From positions 1 through 64,000 of the forward strand of contig NZ_PTIR01000014.1 in NCBI RefSeq assembly GCF_002934455.1: a stretch of 64,000 nucleotides of DNA, written 5' to 3'. Shown piece after piece: positions 39,094 to 48,021 of the stretch (position 1 is its first letter; the number at the start of each line of letters is the position of its first letter). Position numbers and translations under genes: made by a program. The notes under the pieces are model-generated. The model was given only the letters and a program-made list of their open reading frames with translations. It ran no database searches and was not told the DNA's origin. The stretch is from Trinickia symbiotica. Its GTDB lineage: Bacteria > Pseudomonadota > Gammaproteobacteria > Burkholderiales > Burkholderiaceae.

Positions 39094-39135
39094 GCGTGAG
39101 CGCGGCCGTCTCAGTGTAGAAGGAGACTCTCGATC

Positions 39136-39924
39136 ATGGCGCTACCCGATCATCCCGAGCCCGGGCCTTACGCGAGCTACCCGAGCCTCGTCGACCGCAC
39201 GGTGTTCGTCACCGGCGGCGCGACCGGCATCGGCGCCTCGTTCGTTGCGCATTTCGCGCAGCAGGGCGCCCGCGTCGCGTTTTGCGACATCGATACGTCG
39301 TCGGGCGAAGCGCTCGCCGACGCGCTCGGCGAGGCGCACGCGAAGCCGCTTTTCCTCTCGTGCGATATCACGGACATCGGCGCGTTGAAAGGCGCCATCG
39401 CCGATGCGAGAAGCGCGTTCGGCCCGATCGCCGTGCTCGTCAACAACGCGGCGAACGACCGGCGGCATTCGATCGCCGAAGTCACGCCCGAATCGTTCGA
39501 TGCCGGCATTGCCGTCAATCTGCGCCATCAATTCTTTGCGGCGCAGGCCGTCGCCGACGACATGAAAGCGCGCGGCGGGGGTTCGATCATCAATCTCGGC
39601 TCGATCAGCTGGATGCTGAAACAAGGCGGCATGCCCGTCTATCTGACGGCGAAGGCGGCGATCGCCGGACTGACGCATGCGCTCGCGCGTGACCTCGGCC
39701 CCTTCGGCATTCGCGTGAACACGCTCGTGCCCGGCTGGGTCATGACGGAAAAGCAGCGGCGGCTCTGGCTCGACGAAGCGGGGCTGAAAGCGCTCCAGGC
39801 GGGGCAATGCCTCGACGGCGAGGTGATGCCCGAGGACCTCGCGCGGATGGCGCTCTTTCTTGCGGCCGACGATAGCCGCATGGTGACGGCGCAGGATTTT
39901 ATCGTCGATGGGGGCTGGGCATGA
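39136..39924 (+). CDS. SDR-family aldose 1-dehydrogenase
   Basis: A 262-residue SDR closely resembling Caulobacter XylB-type D-xylose 1-dehydrogenase in order of motifs: VTGGATGIG, CDIDT, NNAANDRRH, NLRHQFFAAQAV, SISWMLKQ and YLTAK. It would oxidise the aldose taken in by the ABC importer (arabinose, galactose or fucose) to its lactone. SD AGAAGGAGACT precedes the ATG. The stop overlaps the lactonase start by 4 bp (ATGA), which fits the lactonase acting on its product. Confidence 0.88.
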   Translation: MALPDHPEPGPYASYPSLVDRTVFVTGGATGIGASFVAHFAQQGARVAFCDIDTSSGEALADALGEAHAKPLFLSCDITDIGALKGAIADARSAFGPIAVLVNNAANDRRHSIAEVTPESFDAGIAVNLRHQFFAAQAVADDMKARGGGSIINLGSISWMLKQGGMPVYLTAKAAIAGLTHALARDLGPFGIRVNTLVPGWVMTEKQRRLWLDEAGLKALQAGQCLDGEVMPEDLARMALFLAADDSRMVTAQDFIVDGGWA

Positions 39925-40844
39925 CGGGGCGCGAGCAAGAACGCGGAAGCGGGCGTACCTTGCGCGCATCACTCGCCGTCGACACGAAATGCGTGCTCGG
40001 CGAGGGCGCGACCTGGTGTGCGCGCAGCGGGCGGCTCTATTGGGTCGATATCGAAGGCGCGCAACTGTGGCGCTTTGATCCGGCGACGGGCGAGCGTTCT
40101 TCGTGGCGCATGCCCGAGCGGCTAGCCACATTCGCATTGACCGCCGATCCGCGAGCGCTGCTGCTCGGTCTTGCCTCGCAACTCGCTTTTTTCGATCTGA
40201 CGACGGGCGAAATCACGACGATCGCCAAGGTGGAGCCCAATCTGAATACGCGCGTCAACGACGGGCGCTGCGACCGTCAGGGGCGCTTCGTGTTCGGCAC
40301 GAAGGACGAAGCGGACAAGCCCCAACCGATCGGCGGCTTTTATCGGCTCAACCGCGATTTGTCTGTCGAAAGACTGCCGTTGCCGGCGCCCGCGATCTCC
40401 AACAGCATCGCATTCAGTCCCGATGGCTCGACGATGTACTTTTGCGATTCGCCTACGCGCGAGATCCTCGCCTGCGACTACGGCGCCGACGGCCATGTCG
40501 GCCAGCCGCGCGTCTTCGTGCGGCTCGCGGATGCCGACGGCGAGCCGGACGGATCGACCATCGATATCGAGGGTGGGCTCTGGAATGCGCAATGGGGAGC
40601 GGGGCGCGTCGTTCGCTACGACGCGCAGGGCAGCGAAACCGAGCGGGTGCTCGTGCCGGCTCGGCAGCCGAGCTGCGTCGCGCTCGGCGGTGCACGGCTC
40701 GGCACGCTTTACGTGACGACGGCGCGCGTCGGGCTCGACGCGGCGACGCTCGCCGCCGAGCGTTCGTCGGGCGGCGTGTTCGCGGCGACGGTCGCGCGCC
40801 GCGGGTTGCCGGAGCCGGTGTTCGTCGGCGTGCGCCGATCCTAG
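39921..40844 (+). CDS. SMP-30/gluconolactonase/LRE family sugar lactonase
   Basis: A 307-residue six-bladed beta-propeller lactonase that opens aldonolactones. Metal-site residues are visible: Glu in CVLGEGATW, Asn/Asp in TRVNDGRCDRQGRFVFGT, Asn in ISNSIAFSPDGSTMYFCDS, and the Asp in DIEGGLWNAQWG. Directly coupled to the preceding dehydrogenase. Likely L-arabinono- or D-galactonolactonase. A terminator-like hairpin follows at 40907. Confidence 0.92.
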   Translation: MTGREQERGSGRTLRASLAVDTKCVLGEGATWCARSGRLYWVDIEGAQLWRFDPATGERSSWRMPERLATFALTADPRALLLGLASQLAFFDLTTGEITTIAKVEPNLNTRVNDGRCDRQGRFVFGTKDEADKPQPIGGFYRLNRDLSVERLPLPAPAISNSIAFSPDGSTMYFCDSPTREILACDYGADGHVGQPRVFVRLADADGEPDGSTIDIEGGLWNAQWGAGRVVRYDAQGSETERVLVPARQPSCVALGGARLGTLYVTTARVGLDAATLAAERSSGGVFAATVARRGLPEPVFVGVRRS

Positions 40845-40906
40845 CGAGCGGTTACGTCGTCGCACTAATTCAGCAACGAGCGGAACCGACCAATAAATAA
40901 AGAGAC

Positions 40907-40931
40907 AAAGGCGGGAAGCAGTGCCGCCTTT
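40907..40931 (+). terminator. possible terminator after the lactonase gene
   Basis: Perfect 8-bp stem AAAGGCGG/CCGCCTTT (40907-40914 with 40924-40931), 9-nt loop. The T tail is only the TTT of the stem, so termination would be weak. Confidence 0.4.
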
Positions 40932-41009
40932 CGCAGACCAATCGGGGGTCGCCGGTAACGCGCCGAGGGCCTCCCGCCTCCATACGCAAACAGACCCTGG
41001 GAGCGAACG

Positions 41010-42083
41010 ATGACCGCAGCGGATACCGACGGCACGACCGCCACGGCGCCAGCCGCATCGACTAGCGTACCCACCTCTGCCAGGGGCGCGACGCCTTCCG
41101 CCGCGCGCCGCGCCAAGCTGGCGGCGATCGCGCAGCCCGTGCGGCCGGGGCCCAGCACCTCGGCGATGGCGCGCGGTCTCGGCAAAGCTCGCGAGAGCGA
41201 GACGGTCACCCTCGCCACGCCGCAACTGCGGCTCGACATCGCCCCTTCGCTCGGCGGCGCGATCACGTGCTTCGATTGGCGCGGCAACGGCGATGCACCG
41301 ACGCCGATATTCCGCCGCGCGGCGTCGGTGGAGGTCGGCGCCGATCCGAACACGCTCGGCTGCTATCCGCTCGTCCCCTATTCGAACCGAATCGGCGGCG
41401 CGCGCTTTGCGTTCGGCGGCCGCTCGGTCGACGTGCCACGCACCTGCCCCCACGAAGCGCTGCCGATCCATGGCGACGGCTGGCTGCAAGCGTGGGAGCT
41501 CGTCGAAAGCGATGCCGTGCGCGCGACGCTCGTCCTCGATCGCAGCCGCGCACGTCCCTATGCTTATCGCGCCACGCTCTCATACGCGCTCGATGACGCG
41601 ACGTTGCGGATAAGGCTTACCGTCGAGAATGCAGGGCGCGAACGGATGCCGTTCGGGCTCGGCCTGCATCCGTTTCTGTCGCGCGACGAGAAAACGCATC
41701 TGTCGGCGGCGGCAAGCGGGCTGTGGCTTTCGGACGACGACTGGCTGCCCGTGCGTCACGTGCAGGCGCCGCCGGCCTGGCAGTTCGGCGTTGCCTATCC
41801 GCTGCCCGACACGCTCGTCAACCATGCGTTCACGGACTGGAGCGGCCACGCGGCCGTCGTTTGGCCCACGCGGCGCCTGTCGCTGACGATTGCCGCGAAC
41901 GCCGACTATTACGTGCTTTACACGCCGCCGGGCGAGAATTTCTTTTGCTTCGAACCCGTCGATCATCCAATCAACGCCGTGAATCTTCCGGGCGGCGCCG
42001 ATGCGCACGGGATGACGGTGCTCGGGCCGGGCGAGCGGCTCACGCGCGAGTTTCGATTCACCGTGGCGCGCGTGGGCGTTTAG
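41010..42083 (+). CDS. aldose 1-epimerase
   Basis: A GalM-like mutarotase interconverting sugar anomers, 357 residues. The catalytic domain (about 65-350) has [25 protein letters not shown] (catalytic His), [10 protein letters not shown] (His) and the terminal Glu in FCFEPVDHP. The first 65 residues are a disordered Thr/Ala/Pro extension, longer than usual; translation could in principle begin later (ATG at 41166), but the ATG at 41010 has GGGAGCG upstream. Completes the sugar cluster. Confidence 0.9.
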   Translation: MTAADTDGTTATAPAASTSVPTSARGATPSAARRAKLAAIAQPVRPGPSTSAMARGLGKARESETVTLATPQLRLDIAPSLGGAITCFDWRGNGDAPTPIFRRAASVEVGADPNTLGCYPLVPYSNRIGGARFAFGGRSVDVPRTCPHEALPIHGDGWLQAWELVESDAVRATLVLDRSRARPYAYRATLSYALDDATLRIRLTVENAGRERMPFGLGLHPFLSRDEKTHLSAAASGLWLSDDDWLPVRHVQAPPAWQFGVAYPLPDTLVNHAFTDWSGHAAVVWPTRRLSLTIAANADYYVLYTPPGENFFCFEPVDHPINAVNLPGGADAHGMTVLGPGERLTREFRFTVARVGV

Positions 42084-42086
42084 AAT
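42081..42086 (+). promoter_or_regulatory. -10 element for pyrF overlapping the epimerase stop codon
   Basis: TAGAAT (5/6) starts with the TAG stop codon of the preceding gene. A weak TTCACC (-35, 4/6) lies 18 bp upstream. Confidence 0.35.
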
Positions 42087-42129
42087 ACGCACCTTCTCCG
42101 ACGACCACCGCCCGACCGGGCGTTTCCTC

Positions 42130-42954
42130 ATGTCTCCCAATCCGTCCTTCGTCCGAACGCTCGACGAGGCGTGGCGCCGCACGGGCTCGCTGCTTTGCGT
42201 CGGGCTCGATCCCGAACCGTCGCGTTTTCCGGGCGCGTTCGCGAATCGCAGCGACGCAATATTCGATTTCTGTCGGGCGATCGTCGATGCGACGGCGCCC
42301 TATGCGAGCGCCTTCAAGCCGCAGATTGCCTATTTCGCGGCTCATCGCGCCGAAGACCAGCTCGAGCAACTGATCGCTCACGTCCACGAGAAGCACCCGG
42401 GCCTGCCCGTCATCCTCGACGCGAAACGCGGCGACATCGGCAGCACGGCGGAGCAGTACGCGCGCGAGGCGTTTGAGCGTTATCGGGCCGACGCCGTGAC
42501 GGTCAATCCGTACATGGGCTTCGATTCGATCGAGCCTTATCTCGCGCACGAAGGTAAGGGCGTGATCGTCCTGTGCCGCACGTCGAACCCGGGCGGCTCC
42601 GACCTGCAGTTTCTCGATGTGGGCGGAAGACCGCTCTACCAAACGGTTGCGCAGCTGGCCGCCGAAAAATGGAATGCGGCGGGCGAGCTCGCGCTCGTCG
42701 TCGGCGCCACGTTCCCGAACGAAATCGAGGTGGTGCGCGGCATCGTCGGCAATATGCCGCTGCTGATTCCGGGCATCGGCGCGCAAGGCGGCGACGTCGA
42801 GGCGACGGTACGCGCCGGCCGCACGAAAGACGGCGTCGGGATGATGATCAACTCGTCGCGCGCGATCCTCTATGCCGGCAAAGGCGACGACTTCGCGCAG
42901 GCGGCCGCGCGCGCCGCTCAGGAAACGCGCGACAAGATCAATCTCTACCGCTGA
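42130..42954 (+). CDS. pyrF: orotidine 5'-phosphate decarboxylase (type 2)
   Basis: Last step of UMP synthesis. The 274-residue protein is of the longer PyrF subfamily 2: [16 protein letters not shown], catalytic [18 protein letters not shown] (Asp-Lys-x-x-Asp) near residue 97, [10 protein letters not shown] and [15 protein letters not shown]. pncC is convergent downstream. Confidence 0.97.
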   Translation: MSPNPSFVRTLDEAWRRTGSLLCVGLDPEPSRFPGAFANRSDAIFDFCRAIVDATAPYASAFKPQIAYFAAHRAEDQLEQLIAHVHEKHPGLPVILDAKRGDIGSTAEQYAREAFERYRADAVTVNPYMGFDSIEPYLAHEGKGVIVLCRTSNPGGSDLQFLDVGGRPLYQTVAQLAAEKWNAAGELALVVGATFPNEIEVVRGIVGNMPLLIPGIGAQGGDVEATVRAGRTKDGVGMMINSSRAILYAGKGDDFAQAAARAAQETRDKINLYR

Positions 42955-42993
42955 GCCGCGTCAGCGCAGCGTACTTTCAACGCGCTCAACCGT

Positions 42994-43494
42994 TCAACGC
43001 TCCTGCTCGTCGAGGAAGGAGAGCAGGCCGCGCAACGCATGAGCGGCGGCCTGCGTCCGGATCTGCTTGCGATCGCCTTTGAAGACGAGCGTCTCGACCG
43101 ACGTATGAAGCCGGTTGCTCCAGGCGAACGAGACCATGCCGACAGGCTTCGTTTCGGTTCCGCCGCCGGGACCGGCCACCCCCGTGATCGCGACCGAGAC
43201 CTGCGCGCGGCTGTTGCGCAGCGCGCCTTCGGCCATCGCGTGCGCGACGGGTTCGCTGACGGCGCCATGCTTGTCGATGAGCTCGGCCGGCACGCCGATC
43301 ATCTCGGTTTTCGCCTGATTCGAATACGTGACGAAGCCGCGCTCGAACCAGCCGCTGCTGCCCGAAATGTCGGTGATCGCCGTGGCGACCATGCCGCCCG
43401 TGCACGATTCCGCGGTGGCGAGCATGAGCCGCGTATCGCGTAGCTTGTTGCCGACGCGTACGGCAAGTTGGTGGACGACTGAATCGGTGGCCAT
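42994..43494 (-). CDS. pncC: nicotinamide-nucleotide amidohydrolase (CinA C-terminal family)
   Basis: Deamidates NMN to nicotinic acid mononucleotide in pyridine nucleotide recycling. The 166-residue stand-alone CinA C-terminal domain has MLATAESCTGGMVATAITDISGSS with the catalytic Ser, FVTYSNQAKTEMIGV (Tyr/Lys), and ITGVAGPGGGTETKPVG. No N-terminal MoCF domain. 65 bp after pgpA, same strand. Confidence 0.92.
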   Translation of the reverse strand: MATDSVVHQLAVRVGNKLRDTRLMLATAESCTGGMVATAITDISGSSGWFERGFVTYSNQAKTEMIGVPAELIDKHGAVSEPVAHAMAEGALRNSRAQVSVAITGVAGPGGGTETKPVGMVSFAWSNRLHTSVETLVFKGDRKQIRTQAAAHALRGLLSFLDEQER

Positions 43495-43558
43495 GGCTCG
43501 GATTCCGGCTTGTATTCGGTTGAAGCGGGGCGAAACGCGCGTGCGTGTTCTCGTACGA

Positions 43559-44098
43559 TCAGATCGTTATGCGCCAGAGCGCGATGACGAACAGCGTCAG
43601 AAACGCCGCGACGAGATCGTCGATCATGATGCCGAAGCCGCCTGAGAAACGCCTGTCGAAGTAGCGGACCGGAGGCGGCTTGACCATGTCGAAGAAGCGA
43701 AAGATGACGAACGCCCAAAGCTGGCCGACGAACGGCTCGGGCGTGACGAAAAGCAGAACGAGCCAAAAGGCGACGATTTCATCCCAGACGACGGGCGACG
43801 GATCGCCGATGCCGAGCTTTTTGGCGGTGAATCCGCTGAGGCCGATGCCGGCGAAAAAGCCAATCGCGATGAGCGCCGCCCATTCCGTGACAGTCAGGCG
43901 CCCCGCTAGCGCCGCGAACGAGACCCAGGCGAAGAGCGTTCCGACCGTACCCGGGGCGATCGGCGACAGACCGCTGCCGAATCCGAGCGAAACGAGATGA
44001 AACGGATGCGAGAGCATGAAGCGCGCCGTCGCGCGCCGCGGCCCTTCCGGCGGCAGTTCGGTTTGGGCGCCGTCGCTAAGCGTCGGGTCAGTCTGCAT
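43559..44098 (-). CDS. pgpA: phosphatidylglycerophosphatase A
   Basis: Membrane phosphatase converting phosphatidylglycerol phosphate to phosphatidylglycerol. The 179-residue protein has GSGLSPIAPGTVGTLFAW near residue 38, about four hydrophobic segments, and the acidic motif DPSPVVWDEIVAFW and DDLVA near the C-terminus. The start overlaps the end of thiL by 11 bp, a common pairing. Confidence 0.94.
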   Translation of the reverse strand: MQTDPTLSDGAQTELPPEGPRRATARFMLSHPFHLVSLGFGSGLSPIAPGTVGTLFAWVSFAALAGRLTVTEWAALIAIGFFAGIGLSGFTAKKLGIGDPSPVVWDEIVAFWLVLLFVTPEPFVGQLWAFVIFRFFDMVKPPPVRYFDRRFSGGFGIMIDDLVAAFLTLFVIALWRITI

Positions 44099-45122
44099 TG
44101 AAGTGATCGAATCCGTGCAACGTCAGAGAGAGCGGCGCGCCGGCCGCGTCGTGCCAGGCGATCGACGGCGCGCCGGCCGCGTCGCGCAAGGCGGTTATTG
44201 TACCGATGCGTGTGACGGCGACGCGCGCGCGCTCGCCGGCCGCCGCGATCGCACGGCGTGCGTCGGGCGGCGCCGTGAAACAGAGCTCGTAGTCGTCGCC
44301 TCCCGCGAGCGCGCAACGCAATTGCGTGTCGCGCGGCAGCTTTTGGAGCGCGCTCGAGCGCGGCACGGCGTCGACGTCGACGATCGCGCTGACGCGCGAG
44401 CGCTCGAGGATATGCATGAGATCACCCGCGAGACCGTCCGAGATATCCAGCGCGGCATGGGCAAGTCCGCGCAGCGCGAGGCCCAGCGCGACCCGCGGCT
44501 CGGGGCGCTCGAGCGCGCGGTGCAGGAACGCCGCGTCGTCGACCTGAGCCGAACCCTCTTTGCCATGGGGCGCGCCAGGCCATTCATCGCGCAGCAGCGC
44601 GAGACCCGCGCGCGCATCGCCTAGCGTGCCCGATACCCATATATCGTCCCCCGCTTGCGCGCCGTCGCGGCGTAATGCGGCGCCGACCGGCACGTCGCCG
44701 AAGACGGTCAGGCAGAGATTGAGCGGCCCGCGCGTCGTGTCGCCGCCCACGAGCTCGCAGCCGAAACGCTCGGCCAACTCGAACATGCCGTCGGCGAAGG
44801 CTGTGAGCCAGGTCTCGCGCGGCGTCTCGAGCGCGAGTGCGAGCGTGAACGCGCGCGGCTTCGCGCCCATCGCGGCCAGATCCGACAGGTTCACGGCGAG
44901 CGCCTTGTGACCGAGCGCATGCGGATCGGTATCGGGCAAAAAATGCCGGCCCTCGACGAGCATATCCGTCGACACGGCGAGAAGCTCGCCGGGCCGCGGC
45001 GCGAGGAGCGCGCAATCGTCGCCGATGCCGAGCGTCGCCGCCGGGGAAGTCGCGGTCCCGGCGTGGGCACGGGCCCGGTGCGCGAAGAAACGGTCGATAA
45101 GGGAAAACTCTGAAAGCGGCAT
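44088..45122 (-). CDS. thiL: thiamine-monophosphate kinase
   Basis: Phosphorylates thiamine monophosphate to the active diphosphate. The 344-residue AIR-synthase-fold enzyme has LGIGDDCALL near residue 31, DMLVEGRHFL, NLSDLAAMGA, GGDTTRG, ALDISDGLAGDL and AGGDDYELCF. The start MPLSEFSLIDRFFA at 45122 is the family's; an upstream open extension is not used. Diverges from maeB. Confidence 0.96.
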   Translation of the reverse strand: MPLSEFSLIDRFFAHRARAHAGTATSPAATLGIGDDCALLAPRPGELLAVSTDMLVEGRHFLPDTDPHALGHKALAVNLSDLAAMGAKPRAFTLALALETPRETWLTAFADGMFELAERFGCELVGGDTTRGPLNLCLTVFGDVPVGAALRRDGAQAGDDIWVSGTLGDARAGLALLRDEWPGAPHGKEGSAQVDDAAFLHRALERPEPRVALGLALRGLAHAALDISDGLAGDLMHILERSRVSAIVDVDAVPRSSALQKLPRDTQLRCALAGGDDYELCFTAPPDARRAIAAAGERARVAVTRIGTITALRDAAGAPSIAWHDAAGAPLSLTLHGFDHFNAD

Positions 45123-45213
45123 GTTTCGGGGTGATAGTCGCAAAAACGACGACGATCGTCGCGGATCGCGGTAGCGGCCGCGAAACGGCTGGCCGGATGG
45201 CCTAGGCCGTACC

Positions 45214-45250
45214 AAGCCCGCGCGGACGGGCTTGGGAATGGCGCTACAAT
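45214..45250 (+). promoter_or_regulatory. maeB promoter region with palindrome
   Basis: A -10-like TACAAT (45245-45250, 5/6) lies 11 bp after an inverted repeat AAGCCCG-N6-CGGGCTT (45214-45233) that covers where the -35 should be. No -35 hexamer is evident, so an activator or repressor may bind the palindrome. Confidence 0.4.
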
Positions 45251-45299
45251 GCGTCGACCTCCTATTCTAATCGGCCCCGACGCCTGGATTTTTCTTCTC

Positions 45300-47597
45300 A
45301 TGTCTACGAATCCCGCGAAAAGCAAACTGCGCGACGCCGCGCTCGACTATCACGAGTTCCCCGCTCCCGGCAAGATCGCGATCGCGCCGACCAAGCAGAT
45401 GATCAACCAGCGCGACCTGGCGCTCGCGTATTCGCCGGGCGTCGCGTTCGCGTGCGAGGAGATCGTCGAGAACCCGCTCAACGCGGCGCGCTTCACGGCG
45501 CGCAGCAATTTGGTCGGCGTCGTGACGAACGGCTCCGCCGTGCTGGGGCTCGGCAACATCGGCCCGCTCGCGTCGAAACCGGTCATGGAAGGCAAGGCGG
45601 TGCTGTTCAAGAAGTTTGCCGGCATCGACGTTTTCGACATCGAAATCAACGAGCCGGACCCGAATAAGCTCGTCGACGTCATCGCGGCGCTCGAGCCGAC
45701 GTTCGGCGGGATCAATCTCGAGGACATCAAGGCGCCGGACTGCTTCATCGTTGAGCGCGAATGCCGCAAGCGGATGAAGATTCCCGTCTTCCATGACGAC
45801 CAGCACGGCACCGCCATCGTGGTGGCCGCCGCGGTTCTGAACGGGCTGAAGGTGGTCGGCAAGGAGATCGGCAAGGTCAAGCTCGTCGCTTCGGGCGCCG
45901 GCGCGGCGGCGCTCGCGTGCCTCGACCTGCTCGTCGATCTTGGGCTGCCGCTCGAGAACATCTTCGTGACCGACCTGGCCGGGGTGGTCTACAAGGGGCG
46001 TACTGAGCTGATGGATCCGGACAAGGAGCGGTTCGCGCGCGAGACGTCCGCGCGCACGCTCGCGGAGGTGATCGAGGGCGCGGACATTTTCCTCGGCCTG
46101 TCGGCCGGCGGCGTGCTGAAGCCTGAGATGGTCAAGCATATGGCCGACAAGCCGCTGATCCTCGCGCTCGCCAACCCGACGCCCGAAATTCTCCCGGAAG
46201 TCGCGCTCGAAGTGCGGCCCGACGCCGTGCTCGCCACGGGACGCACCGACTATCCCAATCAGGTCAACAACGTTCTCTGCTTCCCGTTCATCTTCCGCGG
46301 CGCGCTCGACGCGGGCGCGACGACGGTCACGCGGGAGATGGAGATCGCGGCCGTCAATGCGATCGCCGAGCTCGCGCGCCAGGAACAGAGCGACATCGTG
46401 GCCACGGCGTACGGGATTCAGGACCTTTCGTTCGGACCAGACTACCTGATTCCGAAGCCGTTCGATCCGCGCCTCATCGTGAAGATCGCCCCCGCCGTGG
46501 CACAAGCCGCGATGGATTCGGGCGTGGCCACGCGGCCGATCGAGGACATGGAGGCCTATAAGCAGCACCTGCAGCAGTTCGTCTACCACAGCGGCACGAC
46601 GATGAAGCCGGTGTTCCAGCAGGCGCGCGCCGTGGCGCCCGAGAAAAAGCGCGTGGTCTTCGCGGAGGGCGAGGAGGAGCGCGTGCTGCGCGCGGTGCAA
46701 ATCCTCGTGGACGAGAAGATCGCCACGCCGATCCTGATCGGCCGGCCCGCCGTCATCGAAAACCGGATCGAGCGCTACGGATTGCGGCTTGCGGCAGGGG
46801 TCGATTTCACGATCGTCAATACGGAACATGACGAGCGCTACCGCGATTTCTGGCAGACGTACGCGCACATGATGGCGCGCAAGGGCATCAGCCAGCAGAT
46901 GGCGAAGCTCGAAATGCGTCGGCGCACGACACTGATCGGATCGATGCTGCTCGAGAAGGGCGAGGCCGACGGGATGATGTGCGGCACGATCAGCACGACG
47001 CATCGGCATTTGCACTTCATCGACCAGGTAATCGGCAAGCGGCCCGGCTGCAGCGTCTATGCCGCGATGAATGCGCTCGTGCTGCCGGGGCGGCAGATCT
47101 TCCTCGTGGATACGCACGTGAACGTCGATCCGACGCCCGAGCAGTTGGCGGAGATCACGATCATGGCGGCCGAGGAAGTGCGGCGTTTCGGTATCGAGCC
47201 GAAGATCGCGCTCGTGTCGCACTCGAATTTCGGTACGAGCAACGCACCGTCGGCGCAAAAAATGCGCGACACCCTCGCGCTGCTGAAGGAGCGGGCGCCC
47301 GATCTGCAGGTCGACGGGGAGATGCACGGCGATGTTGCGCTCGATTCGAATCTGCGGCGCGAGGTGCTGCCCGAATCGACACTGGAGGGCGACGCCAATC
47401 TGCTTGTGCTGCCGAACATCGATGCCGCCAACATCGCGTATAACCTGCTCAAGACCGCGGCCGGCAACAACGTCGCGATCGGCCCGATCCTGCTCGGCGC
47501 GGCCAAGCCCGTGCACGTGCTGACGGCTTCGGCCACAGTGCGGCGAATCGTCAACATGACGGCGCTGCTCGTGGCGGACGCCAACGCTGCGCGCTAA
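45300..47597 (+). CDS. maeB: NADP-dependent malic enzyme with phosphotransacetylase domain
   Basis: Decarboxylates malate to pyruvate, supplying NADPH. The 765-residue MaeB-type hybrid has the malic domain (about 1-425; YSPGVAFACEEI, NGSAVLGLGNIGPLASKPVMEGK, VFHDDQHGTAIVVAA, GAGAAALACLDLL) and a C-terminal phosphate acetyltransferase-like domain (about 430-765), which in homologues is regulatory (acetyl-CoA inhibition) rather than catalytic. The ATG at 45300 gives the canonical MSTNPAKSKLRDAALDYHEFP. The next gene is 424 bp away. Confidence 0.96.
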   Translation: MSTNPAKSKLRDAALDYHEFPAPGKIAIAPTKQMINQRDLALAYSPGVAFACEEIVENPLNAARFTARSNLVGVVTNGSAVLGLGNIGPLASKPVMEGKAVLFKKFAGIDVFDIEINEPDPNKLVDVIAALEPTFGGINLEDIKAPDCFIVERECRKRMKIPVFHDDQHGTAIVVAAAVLNGLKVVGKEIGKVKLVASGAGAAALACLDLLVDLGLPLENIFVTDLAGVVYKGRTELMDPDKERFARETSARTLAEVIEGADIFLGLSAGGVLKPEMVKHMADKPLILALANPTPEILPEVALEVRPDAVLATGRTDYPNQVNNVLCFPFIFRGALDAGATTVTREMEIAAVNAIAELARQEQSDIVATAYGIQDLSFGPDYLIPKPFDPRLIVKIAPAVAQAAMDSGVATRPIEDMEAYKQHLQQFVYHSGTTMKPVFQQARAVAPEKKRVVFAEGEEERVLRAVQILVDEKIATPILIGRPAVIENRIERYGLRLAAGVDFTIVNTEHDERYRDFWQTYAHMMARKGISQQMAKLEMRRRTTLIGSMLLEKGEADGMMCGTISTTHRHLHFIDQVIGKRPGCSVYAAMNALVLPGRQIFLVDTHVNVDPTPEQLAEITIMAAEEVRRFGIEPKIALVSHSNFGTSNAPSAQKMRDTLALLKERAPDLQVDGEMHGDVALDSNLRREVLPESTLEGDANLLVLPNIDAANIAYNLLKTAAGNNVAIGPILLGAAKPVHVLTASATVRRIVNMTALLVADANAAR

Positions 47598-47676
47598 CGC
47601 AAGTACCGCACCGCCGCGAGGAGCAGACGGGCTCTCGAACGGAGATCCTCGAGCGGCCGGCGGAAAAACGACGAGC

Positions 47677-47710
47677 AAAAAAAACGGCGTGCCCGCGATG
47701 GGCACGCCGT
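47677..47710 (-). terminator. intrinsic terminator on the minus strand without a minus-strand gene
   Basis: Perfect 11-bp stem (47684-47694 with 47700-47710), 5-nt loop and an eight-base T tract on the minus strand. The plus strand has no T tract after the stem. The nearest minus-strand gene to the right is rsmE, about 2.6 kb away. Confidence 0.75.
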
Positions 47711-47830
47711 GGGCGATAGAGAGGATTGCCGCCCAAAAGCGTGAAACGACGACTCCCAGGTTCGGAACCAGCGACGAGGAGGCAAAAACCCGTCGCGATC
47801 GGAGCCGTCACTGTTAGCTTAACGTAAACT
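47677..47830 (-). ncRNA. candidate small RNA with anti-Shine-Dalgarno loop
   Basis: Reading the minus strand: hairpin 1 GCGACG/CGTCGC (47791-47796 with 47771-47776) has CCTCCT in its 14-nt loop. Hairpin 2 GGGCG/CGCCC (47730-47734 with 47711-47715) has CCTCTC in its loop. Hairpin 3 is the terminator with an 11-bp stem and eight T. This three-hairpin layout with pyrimidine loops resembles trans-acting sRNAs that pair with ribosome sites. The 5' end is uncertain; no good promoter was found by eye, and the boundary at 47830 is only the AT-rich patch. Confidence 0.4.
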
Positions 47831-48021
47831 AGATAAAAATTCCTCGTAAAAGATAAAAAGATACGCGGAATCGCCGAGACGAACTGCCGATCCAGGCACT
47901 CGGCGCGCGTAAACCTTTCATTTTCCACACAAAGATTGCTTCCGAGGACCGTTAGAGATACCCTTACGCTTTTCGTGGTCGTTCACGTCGAGAAACGAAA
48001 GCAGGGAAATCGGGCCGATCA

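Larger units (their letters stand above)
47598..48021. other. 424-bp region between maeB and the RNase gene
   Basis: No protein gene is convincing. It contains a minus-strand terminator (47677-47710) with two more hairpins to its right, taken as a candidate sRNA, and an AT-rich patch (47815-47870) that may hold promoters in either direction. No plus-strand terminator for maeB is visible. Confidence 0.6.

Noticed and set aside
47551-47928. Minus-strand open frame of 125 codons beside maeB
   Set aside because: It runs through the perfect terminator and overlaps the end of maeB; no ribosome site or recognisable domain.
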